Below are positions 10,309 through 22,057 of a DNA stretch of 64,000 nucleotides, in pieces. The translations under genes and the position numbers were made by a program. Source of the stretch: Alisma plantago-aquatica (Eukaryota; Streptophyta; Magnoliopsida; Alismatales; Alismataceae); NCBI GenBank assembly GCA_963693085.1, contig OY856409.1, forward strand, positions 1,615,119,711 to 1,615,183,710, in the 5' to 3' direction. Under the pieces are notes generated by a model. The model was not told where the DNA came from. It ran no database searches and saw only the letters and a program-made list of their open reading frames with translations. How positions within the stretch are numbered: position 1 is the first letter of the stretch; each line of letters starts with the position of its first letter.

Positions 10309-10512
10309 CAAGTAAGTTCACACTCGTTTGAGTCCAAACGAGTTCACACTCGTTTAAGTCCAAACGAGTCTACACTCGTTTGATCTCAAATGGGTTCACA
10401 CTCGTTTGATCTCAAATGGGTTCACACTCGTTTGATCTCAAACGGGTTCACACTCGTTTGATCTCAAGTGGGTTCACGACCGTTTAAGATCAAGGGGGTC
10501 CACACTCGTTTA
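10309..10512. repeat. 26-bp tandem array of palindromic units (8 copies)
   Basis: Units start at 10309, 10335, 10361, 10387, 10413, 10439, 10465 and 10491, an exact 26-bp period. Each has a left arm like CAAACGAGT or CAAATGGGT, a centre TCAC (or CTAC, or CCAC), a right arm usually ACTCGTTTG, and a short linker. 10361-10382 is a perfect palindrome; 10439-10460 has one G-T pair. Two decayed units follow (10519, 10546). Confidence 0.9.
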
Positions 10513-12713
10513 AAGGCCCAAATGGGTTCTAGGTCATTTGAGGTTAAACGAGTTCAAGGTCATTTAAGAATCAAATGGGTTGAAACCAATTGAAGATTTT
10601 CAAGGTTGATTATACTTAATTACTTGAAGGTGTAAACGGTTAAATGATGATCTAATCTAAACCATAATGGTAACTTAAGATATTAAAGGACTAAGTGATT
10701 AATGATTTGACCCATGAGGATGATCAATGGGTAATTTACCAAAATGCCTGTGAGAGTTTTAATTGAGTTATACCTTGTTCTAATCAAACCCGAATCACTT
10801 GATAGTGGTGATTTGGTTTATATAGATCAAAGGGGACTTAACCTAACCTAATCTAAGTGGTGTAGTCACCATCTACTAATGAGAGGAGAGAGAAAGTACC
10901 ATTTATAGTGGAAACTCAAGTAAAATACCTTCAATATACATGAATGTGCATGATTAGGGTATGATCCACTTATGAGAGATCATGGAAACCCTAATTATGG
11001 TAATTGGTGGATCTTGATCTTATCTGAGGGCTTTAATGATGATGTTTCTCATACATGGTGATGTAATGAGATTAATTCACCATGAGGTGAATAGTAAACC
11101 CTAATTCTAGGGTGATGACAAATATTGTGAATAGTAAACCCTAATTGATAAAAATCAGGGAATCTAACCCTTGTAAGAGTATAAGGGTACAACTCTTGAT
11201 ATGAACTGCTTACTATTATCAGTTGAATTAACCATGCAGGTTTTTATACATGATGGTGATCATATCCAGGTAAGGATTATGATTTCATATTCATTGGAAG
11301 CATGTTATTAGCTTTATGAATAATGACATTTGTTGATGCCTAGTAAGTGGCATCTTATGAGAATGATAGGCTGTAAGAGCCATGAATATCATCAAGGTCA
11401 TGCTTGTCAAATGACTTGTGATTGGATGATTGAGAAATGATAATTTATGTGAGTTAGACTTGATACATTTAGTATTCTACTTTCATAGCTGCTATGCTAA
11501 TAATTAATGTTTGAAAACATGTATGATGCTAAAAGAATATTGAAATGTACCTAATAACCAAGTTTAATCATATCATGTAGAGCCCTGATCATAGATCCAT
11601 CATTGTCAGGAGTTAAATGATGGTGAAACAGGTTTTCCTAAGGGAACTCCTGGATCACATACTTTTGAGTATGTGGGGGAATATGGATGTGAATGCCCTT
11701 ACATCCTAGTGTAGGAATTGATGTAGATGTATCTAGTCTATCAATCCTTCACTATGTGTTTATGCCGGGGTGATGTAACACTAATCTCCCGAGGAAATCT
11801 TTTGTACCGCATCGATGAGAGATAAACAAGAAATCTTTTGATGGCGAAGAGAGTACAGAATGCCACTGTGACTCTAACAGCGAAGTACCAGAATACCCTG
11901 GTAAGCTATAGTAGAAGAGACACTAGATGTCCTGCATGTCAATCCTCATACTGACTGAGGAAGATGAGGTCATAAGAATATGGCTCTCTTGATGACCTAT
12001 GTATGATACCGATGTGACTTAATAGTGATCGGTTGGAGTATGAGCGGTATACCTCATCTCCGCAGGGCATAATAATGTTTGTAAAACATAATCAACCGCG
12101 TAGTATATCTGCTTAGGTTGAATTACAAGATACAATGATTGATGGTTACACTGTTTAGTATACATGTTCTTCATATTCCTTAAATATTATTGATCTACTT
12201 GATAACAATCTGTTGTTGATTTCCTTAAAGCTTTATTGCTTATGTTGATCTGTGATTGCTATATTAAAGCTTCTGGCGGAGAGTTATAACTCTCTCTGGG
12301 ACAATTATTTAAAATTGTCTCACCCCGTAGATTTCTACCTTTAGGTGGACGTCGAGGTCGAAGGAACCGATCTGCAGGTGGACAGCAACAACAGCAGCAA
12401 TTTCAGGAGCAGCAGTGACTTCAGGTGGAAACACTATGTTGTCTAGTCTTGTAGTCAGTATAGTCTTATGTCGTCTCTGTACACTCAGGTCCTAGGAGTC
12501 TGTTGATCTGAGAATTTTGAAATCTTGAGATTTTGTATCATGACGTATATAATCACTTGAGAAGTGATTTATCAGAGATGTAAACAGTTCATCTTACTTT
12601 TATAAAAGGATTTTCAGGTTTTTGAAATCTCATTTTCGAAAAAGTTTTAATTTCTCATGATTTTCGTATTCCGTTGTTAATCGAATCGCTTCCGCTATGT
12701 TTATCTTATGTTT

Positions 12714-12726
12714 TGGAGATCAGAGC
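12714..12726 (+). other. Putative primer-binding site of the long-LTR element
   Basis: TGGAGATCAGAGC matches the usual initiator Met-tRNA complement TGGTATCAGAGC except for AG in place of T. It stands where an internal region would begin, but no gag follows, so the element is truncated soon after. Confidence 0.5.
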
Positions 12727-13430
12727 CCACAGTATTTGACTCCAAGATTTTATTCAGTAAATGTTCTTTCTTCCAATTAATTGCACTCATTCTTGTTTAC
12801 ATTGATTATACTATTTTTTGGGTGATGAGATCTGAATCTCAACATTGTATGAAACCATGGAATTTTGATGCAATCAACTAATAAAATTCCATGATCAGTC
12901 TATTCACTTTATCTTATATGTTATAACATGTGGCAATAAAATAAGTTGATCCATGAGTTGGAACACTCGTTGAAGATTGTGAGTTTTTGAAGAAATCTCT
13001 AAGAGGACATATTGGATGGTTGAACAATGAGCCTTGAACACTAAAATCCCCAGGTTTGAGAGAAGTAAGACCCTTTCTAGATTTGTGTTTTGGAATGACA
13101 GAAATTTGCATAAGTCCATATTTAATAAATTAAATTGAGGAGTTGAATAGGTTAAAATATGATTGTGATCTATGATGGTAATTCCTAGTATTTCTAAACA
13201 TTTTAATTAAAATCCAACTTAACTAGTTTTACTTCTACAATTTCCATTCTTGCTTTAGTTTAATCTCTCTATAAAATTGGATCTTAAATATTACTTATAG
13301 AAATTGGTATGAACTTAATACTCTTATAGATGGTGTCCCATGGTATTGATACCTTTCAATACTAAATTTAACTCACATGTTTGCAAGTGAGTTGATATCC
13401 ATTAAAAGGTTAAACGAGAGATGATTTCTC
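12727..13430. other. Unassigned AT-rich stretch
   Basis: No protein motif, RNA gene or repeat partner recognised. Two overlapping minus-strand ORFs of 65-71 codons (12904-13119) have no familiar motif. Confidence 0.5.
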
Positions 13431-13439
13431 ATTTGAATA

Positions 13440-14575
13440 TGTTGTTTTGATGATGTGCAACACCTCCCTTTTTGAGTTGCTAGGTGCAGATCCGATTGAT
13501 ATCAACATGGATTCCAACTACAAAGTCAAATTCATATGGTTGTGTCAGACCTTATTCATGAAGAATGGGAAAATGGGTGTGATATTTCCTTAGTTTGAGG
13601 CTTTGAGAGTCAGGTGTTCTTGTTTATGATGATTATTGGTTTCCCTTTTGGTAATAATGTTGGGAACCTAGGACAAACTGGTTGAATCTACTATATGATG
13701 AACATTGAGGTAGTTCCTTCATTGAACTAAGTGGAGGTGTTTACGCACACTTGTTGACGTGCTTGAGGAGGTTTCTTGTTGGTGACTTCCTCTTGAAGTA
13801 AATGTTCATAGCAATAGAGATTTCTGGAGGCTTTGTGGGACTGATAGAGGTATAGACTTTCACCTCTATTTTCTTCTTAGCTTGAAATGTTATCATGGCT
13901 AATTTGATTGATCTTTACTTAGAATTTTTTGATATATGATCACTATTATCTTAATATACATACCACTTAGTTTTCTCCTCATGGCTATTTGCATGATTGT
14001 CTTCCTAGATATCGTCATTGATCTTAAAATAATAGTAGAGTAGGGTTCCTTACTAGAAGGGGAGAAGCATATTGGAGAGCCTGATATTTAGAGAGGTAGA
14101 CATAGAAAATTCCTATGATGTTGTCATATTTTTATGCATATTCTTTAGTTTACTCCTTTTTTGCATTTTCCAGGTCACATTCAAGATCTTCTCCAAGTTT
14201 CATACTGATGAAATGAGCACACCGTGTGTTGTTTATTTCCTCTACTTGAACTTAGATACCCAATGGGTCTAGTTCAAGTTTATAGTGGAGAGTATTCTAT
14301 ATATGGGTGAGTATGTTGCTTGTTGGTGGACTAGTTTTCATGTCCTATTTTATCCCCTTCTTTGGATTGATTCCCTCTAGTATGAGGATTAATCAATTTA
14401 TGTCGGATCTAACGGGAGACCAAGTGTATTACATTGTGTGTCTTGGTGGTATCACTAGGCTGGTCAACCACCATTGTTCTCACATGAAGTGTATGACCAT
14501 TTGGAGCACATGCTCCATCAGTAATAATTTATCTTTAGTTCATATTGCTTGCTTAATTGTAGTATCTTGACATGT
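13440..14575 (+). pseudogene. Possible relict of the antisense ORF of a Tat element (PMD-like)
   Basis: On the plus strand, opposite to the neighbouring Tat gag-pol, a broken frame reads C-N-T-S-L-F-E-L-L-G-A-D-P-I-D (13450-13495), then K-V-K-F-I-W-L-C-Q, then after frameshifts I-G-F-P-F-G-N-N-V-G-N. From 14307 an 87-codon ORF follows. The pattern LLG-x-D/P ... WL ... hydrophobic ... GN-V recalls the plant mobile domain family. Tat elements of some plants carry an extra antisense ORF of this kind between integrase and the 3' LTR, which is where this lies. The match is weak and made by eye; the region may be plain LTR or UTR. Confidence 0.25.
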
Positions 14576-17500
14576 GTTCTCATCTAGGTGATTGACTATG
14601 ATGCTTCTCAAGAACTCAATGACTTTGGTTACGAGTTGTGATGTCACATCCTTCTGAATAATATCATCACATAGAAACTCCTCATTATCCTCTTATGTCA
14701 ACTTGGGTATTTAATGACTTTCTAGAATTGTGACCTCATAGCAAAGTGTTGGAGCTTCATGTCAATTCCCTAAAGATTTTGGATGCACTTTTTCCTTCCA
14801 AGAGGATGATGTTGGAACTAGAATAGTAGGGAGTTTCATTGACTCAAGTATGTCAGTAGGGTACAAGAGGAGCCAACACTTATAGAGATCTCAAGGCCAC
14901 CATGGTCATAGAACGGAAATGAATGTATTTCATGTGGAGGACCCAGTCTTTGTTGTTGACCCATGAGGATGGATGGTCATTGAGGAGCCATCTTTAGTGA
15001 TTACTAAGGTAGACTCATCTCTTCACAAGGTTGCTTCCTTGTTCATAGAGGATGAGTCTAACATCTCATATTTTAGTCATCGTGGCCTACTAGCATTGTC
15101 TGTCCTAATGCGAGCCAGGAGTGTAGGTATTTGGGATCTTTTTCTTTTGATCATCAACCTTTGGCTAAGCTCTTGACATTGGATGAAGAAGATGATTAAT
15201 ATATAGTTCTATTTAGAGTTATATACTCATATTTCTTTCATTTCTCTATTGTATTGTTTTCCTACAAGAGAACTATATATTAGTATGGTTTTCAACAGGG
15301 TTTGGCTATTTATGAACCTCAATTAAAATTTTGAATTTAAAGTTTGGGTTTGACAGCCAAATCTGGTTGTGAGGTTTTAAGATCTGTGTTTGGGAGTCTG
15401 ATTGACAATTCGGGCTTGACTATAGGGTCATATTTGTAGAGGGCCTCAGCTCAGTTAGTGAAATCCCACATTCCATATATCTTGGAAGAAGTGCAAAATT
15501 ATTGCATTCCACAAGTTATAAGGATTGAAAATCCCATTTCTCTATTAAAGTATGTCCATTTTTATGACTTCACGAATTTCATAAATATAATTGGGTTGCT
15601 ATGCTTATTCATCATCACTTGATTCTTAGGATTCATAGTCATGGTGCAATTGGTGATAAATGAATCCCCTCTCTTACAAGTATAATGAACTTGTGTTTGG
15701 TTTGACACAGGATTATAGATATTGAATGAGGTTGATTTGGAGAGCTTCAATGTTACTCAACATCTTTGACAACTAGCTTATGTTCCCATTTCTAGAGAAT
15801 TTATGCCGGCAATGATTCCCTTTTGGGATCCTCATAGTCACTCTTTTTGTTTTGGGGACATTGTATTGACTCCTACTTGTTAGGATGTGGATAAGACTAC
15901 CCATATTCCTTCACATGATTGATGGTTCATTGTTCCAAAGAACTCAATCTAGATTTTAAAGTTGGTTGATCCGCTAGGCATAGTTGCTCGATGTTGATTG
16001 AGGATGGTTGCTTCATCAAGTTATATTATCTTTGGGAGCTATTCAAGAGCGAGGCATGTAAAAAAAGATAGATCTCCACATACACCCCATTTGTGGGCAT
16101 ATAAATTGACTATTATTGATGAGTTATTTTTGCCAAATTTTATTGTTTAGGTGACAATAGTAGTTGCAGACATCATTGCAGCAATCTGCTGAAAAAAAAC
16201 ATAATTGTGCCATTGATACAGAGTGAAATCTATTGAGGTATGGACAAAGACCAAGAGACCAAATGATGAGAGGACCCTTCCAGATCTTGCAAATGTATCT
16301 AGGCATGCTTGTTGAGCCTATATGATTCGAAGTGTCCTTTGATCTGCATTATATCCTTGCATGCAAATATTTTTTGAATCACATATAGATTGGTGAACAT
16401 CTCTAGTGGCACGGTGATTTGGATTTGTCCCTCTCAGGTTTGACACATGTAAATTTTCACTAGGGATGGATGAGGTTATGTCTTATAATTGCTAACTGAA
16501 GAATAGTGACATCTGAATTTCAATGGCTGATCATTCTTTTTGGGTTGGAAGAGAGCATTGCTTATTTCTTGGTGATGATGATGTGGTAGTTTAACTATTA
16601 TCAATGTGTGTACACCATCAAATAACTTATGTCCTTCTTCCAAAACCTTTTGAATGATTCTAATAAATACCAAGAAACAGTCACAAAGATGTGGCTACAG
16701 TAAAAGAAGATGACGCTCAGTGTGTTTCCCATTGGTAGGGATTTATTTCCAAAGTACTTGGAGTGGCTCATGTCATCCTCCTTTGCGGTGGTGACTTGTG
16801 TCCCCTCATGAGAGATTGCATGATATTCCAATCCTCTTTCATTTTATATCTTTTGCTTTTGAATTTTGTATTGGCACAACATGTCATATTAGTGTTTTAA
16901 AACTTTGTAAGAAATTCATTTTGACATTAAAAAAAACAAATTTTGAAAAGTTTGTTTTTTTAATAGTGTGTGGAACTGGATTTGGGTACTCACTCCAAGA
17001 TTTTTATCATTTATTTGGCATGTGTCCTAGTCAATTTGAGGGTCCTTTTCTTGACAAGATCCTTTTTGGTGATCTAGGTGACCTAAGTTGATCATCATTT
17101 CATGGTATATATGTTCACTATATTTAGAATGGCTGTGTAAGTTAAGTACTTTGAAAATGACATCTGCATAGACTACCTCCTAGTCCTGATCTATTATTGA
17201 AGTTATAGGGTTTGGATTCCAATCATGTTTAAGCTTTTTCCATAGTCCATCCTTCTACTCCTAGGTGGTTCCTCCCTTTGGATGTTTGTTACATTATTCT
17301 TCCACAAGAGGATCATTCCTTCTAGGGGAGAAGATGGATTAGGGTTCTACTGACCCTACATTTCATGCTAGGGGATAAAGTCATGCCATGTAGTGGGCGT
17401 GCAAGTAGAAACTTCCTACCCAATTGGGTTAAGGCAACGTATGTCAGAGATACCCCAGTTTGCTTTCTTCCTGACATGCTTCAGTGTAGCAATAAATCAC

Positions 17501-18250
17501 AATCATATACCTAGTTGATGTTCATTTTAGTAGTTTGATATTTCTCTTTGAGAGGTTTCCACATCTAACTAGACTTTTTAATTGAAGTTTAAGTGTAAAT
17601 TGATACTCAAGGCCTCACTATGGGAGTTGGGGTTCCAAGAGGATGAATGGGTTTTCCTAGAGAAGGGTTACAAAAATTGTTGCTCCGTGATTTGTCCATA
17701 CAAAACATTGTCCCACCTTCTTTCGAAGGTTGAGGTGTGAATATCCAAAAAGGTAATAGATCTCTACTTTGGTCCCATAGCATATGTTACTACTAGTTTA
17801 AAGCTTAGTTTCACCCTCACATAGGAATTAGGACTTCTCTGTCTTGTAGATGATGCCTAACTTGCCTCTAGGGATTCATACAACTAATAAACCTCATGTC
17901 TTGATATGATTGTGATTATGTGGTTTTTCCTTGTCCAAGATACAACCATGATTGTCCTTTTATTGAGATAGGTTTGTTTAAAGTTTAGTGTAGGTTGGTG
18001 AATTATTGGGGCTTAAGTACAACCATTGTTCTCCTTCCATCATCGTCCCTATGGTTCTAGTTTTGACCTCCCTATCTTGGAGACATGGGAGACGCATTGA
18101 GGTATTTAAGTATATTTTAAATTAATCTTAAAGGTTAGGAGTCTGCTCTTATACGTGGCTCTTTATTAGAGGGTTGATGTTGGCTAATATTATTTGTCAT
18201 CATAGTAGCGCTTGACAAGGCTAGCATTGGTGTGATGAAGATGAATAAAT
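14576..18250. other. Unassigned 3.7 kb left of the Tat integrase
   Basis: No domain recognised on either strand; the longest ORF is 97 codons (16798-17091) with no motif. By position it should hold the 3' UTR and 3' LTR of the minus-strand Tat element, but I could not find a matching copy on the far side (36060-37283 or after 47049), so LTR borders cannot be set. Confidence 0.45.
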
Positions 18251-18263
18251 CCATCCATGTATT

Positions 18264-19260
18264 TCAAATATAGGATACCCCAATCACGATGTCATGGACG
18301 ATGTAGGGACATTCCCACTTGGGATTTAATTTTCCCATAGTATTAGGATTGTGGATGATGTGGTGTATGAAATCTCCCTTTTGTAAGCTATAGGAATGAA
18401 CCCTCTTATTGAATGATTGATCCGCTCTATCTTGATAGCATTGTGTGTTGTAGATATTGCATTTATCATTCCTCAAGTGTTTTCATGCAATAGATCCATC
18501 TTGAACCAATTTAGCCTCAAGAATCTCTACTTCTTGTAGATTTGAAGGGATAGGTATAACCTTTAGTGGTAGGACTGCTTGCATTCCATATACTAGTGAG
18601 TAATGCATAGAATCTGTGGAGTTCTTATATATACGTCTAGTACATTCATAGATCCATCATGAGATTTTTATATCAGTTGATATTTGATATGAATGCCTCC
18701 TTGAGGATCTTTATCAAGTTCTTGTTGGCAGCCTCCACAGGTCCATTCATATGGGGTCAATGTGGTGACCTTTAGTGATGTTTGTTACCCAACGAGCTCA
18801 AATACTCTATGACATACTTAGCAATGAAACTTGTACCATTGTCGAAGACAATCTCATGTGTTATTTCATATCGTCTTATGATATTGTTTTTTAGGAACTT
18901 GATCACCTGTTTTGATGAAGAATTGGTGATGGAGATAGTTTCAACCCACTTGGTGAAGTAGTTTATTGTGACTAAAATGAAGCAATTTGCATTGTATCTT
19001 TTCAATCATGTAAATTTCCCAAGTAGAGAAAAGACAAGCTGACCATATTGTATAGTTAGTTGGCTGGTGCATGAATTTAGTTACCATGGATTTGGTAGAA
19101 TCAGTATTTGCAACATATTGATAGAATTTTACCTCTAGGGTACTCCACTAGTATTCCAAAATTTGTATCTTCTTTGCAAGCATCTCCTTGCTCATGTGTG
19201 AGCCACATTATCCTCCATGGACCTCCTTCATGAGTATTTCATCATCTACCTTTTCAACAT
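18264..19260 (-). pseudogene. Tat integrase (zinc domain, core, C-terminal domain)
   Basis: Integrase joins the cDNA to the host genome. Upstream part (19240-19010): H-G-G-stop-C-G-S-H-M-S-K-E-M-L-A-K-K-I, the HHCC-side motif of Tat elements with a stop. Core (19005-18772): F-I-L-V-T-I-N-Y-F-T-K-W-V-E, where the first catalytic Asp is Asn (codon 18961-18963), and later F-D-N-G with its Asp kept. C-terminal part (18476-18264): Q-K-G-D-F-I then G-K-L-N-P-K-W-E-C-P-Y-I-V, the domain with the G-K-L ... W-E-G-P signature. Frames are joined only through stops or shifts. Dead copy. Confidence 0.88.
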
Positions 19261-19700
19261 ATCCTAGGATAGTTTTATTGTATGATATGTGGTATAGTAT
19301 CATGCCCCTAGGATATTGCATGGTATTTTGCCTAAGTGATTGTTGTTGTCATATAGTGAGGCTTTCAAGAAAGAATTGAGTCTTCATATATGCTATAAAG
19401 TCATGGAACCATGCCCTTTCTTCACTATAAACTACATTGTCTTTGACCATGCAATAAGTAGACCGAGAGATTGTTTGTACTATGAGAAAGAAGCTTTAAT
19501 CCCCCTATATGTTTATCTATGAAGCAAGGGTGGAAAAAGCATTATCAAAGGCAATGTCTTCTCCTTTCATGAAGATGAAGGACATTTTCTCAAAGTCTTT
19601 AGTGATGGAACACATATTCTTGATAAGGGATCAGAGTGAGTCCTCCAATTATCCTAGATTTGAGAGACCACAAGTATGGATCACCGTGATGGTGTGCCAC

Positions 19701-20026
19701 TTATTTCTTAGTGAGTTCAAGTCCTAGAATGCAGGATGTATATTTGTCCACATTTTTGGTTGCACTAAACTTGAGTAGTCTTACTAGAGGTATTTGTTTT
19801 CCATTACGGTCTTGGAGGACTACTCCTATCCCAAATCCATTATGGTTGATAGCTCTATTTATGAACATTGTCCACAAGTCAAGATTCAGAGGAATAATAT
19901 CATGTGAACTAATCATTCCTACATCTTCATTTGGGAACTCTTACTCATTTTTTGGGTATTCAAAAAGTGGGTATGATAGATGGATATCCAAGGCTTGTTC
20001 TTTGAATGCCTTTATAGGTAGATATG
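19701..20026 (-). pseudogene. Tat second (archaeal-type) RNase H and preceding linker
   Basis: 19916-19701 reads W-T-M-F-I-N-R-A-I-N-H-N-G-F-G-I-G-V-V-L, then L-K-F-S-A-T-K-N-V-D-K-Y-T-S-C-I-L-G-L-E. This is the extra RNase H of Tat elements. The first catalytic Asp (usual F-x-D-G-A) is Asn, and the Glu of the A-E-Y-E block is lost. Just upstream (about 20026-19920), L-P-I-K-A-F-K-E-Q-A-L-D is the linker that follows the first RNase H. It breaks off at 20026, and its other side resumes at 30421 (I-K-L-D-I-T-Y), proving that the copia element interrupted this very point. Confidence 0.85.
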
Positions 20027-21087
20027 TGTTGGTATGAATGCCCTTAGAGTCAATAATGTGATGCTTATTTTGGGCATCATGTACTTGATTTGATAATATT
20101 ATAAAGGTAATTGCATATGTTATGCTTGTCTTGATTATGAGATAATGACACAAGTGTAATAGATCTAAAGAATGATGTTAGTTTTTGACATATGTCTTTA
20201 GGTTGAGGACATGAATAATGAGACCATATATATGATAAGAGTACATACATTCTTGATATGTCCCTGGTCAGAAATTATTGAGGAAGGAAAATAGATGACA
20301 ACAGTACATAAGATTGGAATGTGTGTTGACTGACGACAAAGTCTCATTAAGTCATGATATTGGATATTAATTCAAACATAGGTACATGTTAGAGACCCAC
20401 CTTGAGAGTGATACATGGAAACCATGAAATGGTAGTCAAAATTAGAACTCAAAATGATAGTGATGATTGTGGTTCTTAGACCTGAAGTCACGACACTCAT
20501 CACATGTTGTTCAATGAACTTTGACACCATCCAACATGATCTTAAATAAGGGTTGCCCATAAATATGTTTGGTGGGTACATTGTGACATAAGGGAATTGA
20601 CTATGAGTGATGTAGATGGGATATGTCCCTCCTATTGAGGATTTTATATGTCGAACCCTTGATAAGTGACACTGAGAAATGCATGGCCATGCTCGTGTGA
20701 GTCAATATATGATATGTGCACTCACTTTGTCTCAACAGTCTTCTCTAGTTCAAAAAACATAGATTGAGTATTAGAAGGATAACATTTTCATGCCTCAGAT
20801 TCAATTAGATATTAGAGACAAAAGAACTACACAATCATGTTTACACTAATAACAGATTGTAGGTTGAAGTTCTTCTTCAACTTTCCAATTACTTGGGTAG
20901 CAATGATGTGTTGCTAGATATTGCTCATTGCTTGTGTAGTGATAATGGTTATGAACTTCATTGTCGACTAATATGGGACCTATAGGGTCACATGCATAGT
21001 ATGCACTTGGAATAGGAGTTTATTCATGCATAAGATGTAACTTGGTTATTAAAAAAATTTAGGTAATCAACTTAGACAATATTGATT

Positions 21088-21450
21088 TCCAGTCAATTGA
21101 ATGGAGTATCCAGTCAACCGATAGGCATGTCAATCAATTGACTAGAGTGTCTAGTCAAACGAATCACTCAATCAACTAGACGGTTGGCCGATGGAACTAG
21201 CCAGTTGACTGGTTGGAGAATCCAACCAACCAATTGGGTGTGCAATTTGATTGGGTCAAACAAAATATGTGAAATGATCAGTTTGATGAGGTCAATTGAT
21301 TATTATAAGTGTAAAGACATGTATTAATCATCTCATTATAATATAGTGTTATTGCGTCGTTGACCCGCAATCCAATGAATTGATTGGATAGTCTAGTGGA
21401 TCGATTGGGTGTGCCAGTTGACCTACTAGATGGTCTAGTCAATCGACTGA
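21088..21450. promoter_or_regulatory. CAATTG/CAGTTGACTGG dyads in U3 of copia LTR
   Basis: Clustered small palindromes: TCAATTGA (21093-21100 and 21134-21141), CCAGT-TG-ACTGG (21201-21212) and GTCAATCGACTGAC-like sequence (about 21438). They lie 80-440 bp before the TATA box. The 3' LTR keeps the cluster at 29470-29840. Confidence 0.5.
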
Positions 21451-21529
21451 CCACATGTAGCAGCTATCAAACCATGACATATTACTTTTTGTATCCCATG
21501 GGTTTTAGAAACACTAGCCCATCCACCCA

Positions 21530-21537
21530 TATATAAG
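21530..21537 (+). promoter_or_regulatory. TATA box of copia 5' LTR
   Basis: TATATAAG followed by GAGGG; the same box is at 29909-29916 in the 3' LTR, also followed by GAGG. Conservation in both LTRs supports a promoter. Confidence 0.6.
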
Positions 21538-22044
21538 GAGGGAGTGGACAAGGCTCAAGACACACACAATAGACACAAAGTCAAAAGAGGAATTAAATAG
21601 ATTGTCTCAAGAGTTCTCATCTCATAGTGTTGGTAATGTGTGAGAAAGCCTAGTAGTCTTACCTAAAGGGGAGAGATAGCAAGGGAAAAGGAAGTCGATG
21701 CTAGCATGTTGACAAATGGGAGGATAAATCATTCTCATAGACTTTAAAAGTGTGACGTTAAGTTCCCAGTTGAGGCGTGGAAGATTTTGTTGCCACTCTA
21801 GGAGGACTTCTTTAACACCGTCCATGTGCTACATTAGGAGGATGACAACATTTGTTGTCTGTGTGCTATTTTTGACTGGATCACATATCTCTGCAAGAAT
21901 ATTCATTGGACTTCCTCCAGGACAAGGTATGTCTTGCACCCTCTTTATAGATACATTTTTGTTGGCACGATCTATTGATTAAGGAAACTATGGGCAGAAA
22001 TTTTTTGTTTCCACTTCCTAAACTATTGCCATATTTCCCTACAG

Positions 22045-22057
22045 TGGTATGAGAGCT
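22045..22057 (+). other. Primer-binding site of the copia element
   Basis: TGGTATGAGAGCT one base after the LTR end. It differs from the Met-tRNA-type site TGGTATCAGAGC at one position. Confidence 0.85.

Larger units (their letters stand above)
8254..12710 (+). repeat. Putative very long Ty3/gypsy LTR (about 4.46 kb)
   Basis: Begins TGTAACATCC, a common plant gypsy LTR start, and is followed at 12714 by a primer-site-like sequence. Inside are a TATA box at 8947, a palindrome-rich zone (9473-10512) and, near the end (12345-12420), an R/Q-rich coding-like scrap with a CAG/CAA run. No second copy is in the window, so the LTR call rests only on its two ends. No ORF in it is convincing; the longest (8898-9227, 109 codons) straddles the TATA box. 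The 3' terminus is uncertain by some bases. Confidence 0.5.
20027..22043 (+). repeat. 5' LTR of the copia element
   Basis: Starts TGTTGGTATGAATGCCC, aligned with the 3' LTR start at 28416, and ends ...TTTCCCTACA. It includes dyad-rich U3 (21088-21450), TATA at 21530 and a pyrimidine-rich R/U5. Length 2017 bp. Confidence 0.9.

Noticed and set aside
10309..10512. CRISPR-like array because of regular palindromic repeats
   Set aside because: The repeats are directly adjacent with only a short conserved linker, there are no unique spacers and no cas genes, and the setting is a plant LTR.
14072..14272. Membrane protein gene (hydrophobic 66-codon ORF)
   Set aside because: It is a T-rich stretch giving Phe/Leu runs, with no conservation signal and no start context.
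20027..20090. 5' truncation of the copia LTR near 20068
   Set aside because: A first alignment suggested a truncated LTR, but 20027 onward (TGTTGGTATGAATGCCC) aligns with the start of the 3' LTR at 28416, so the LTR is complete.
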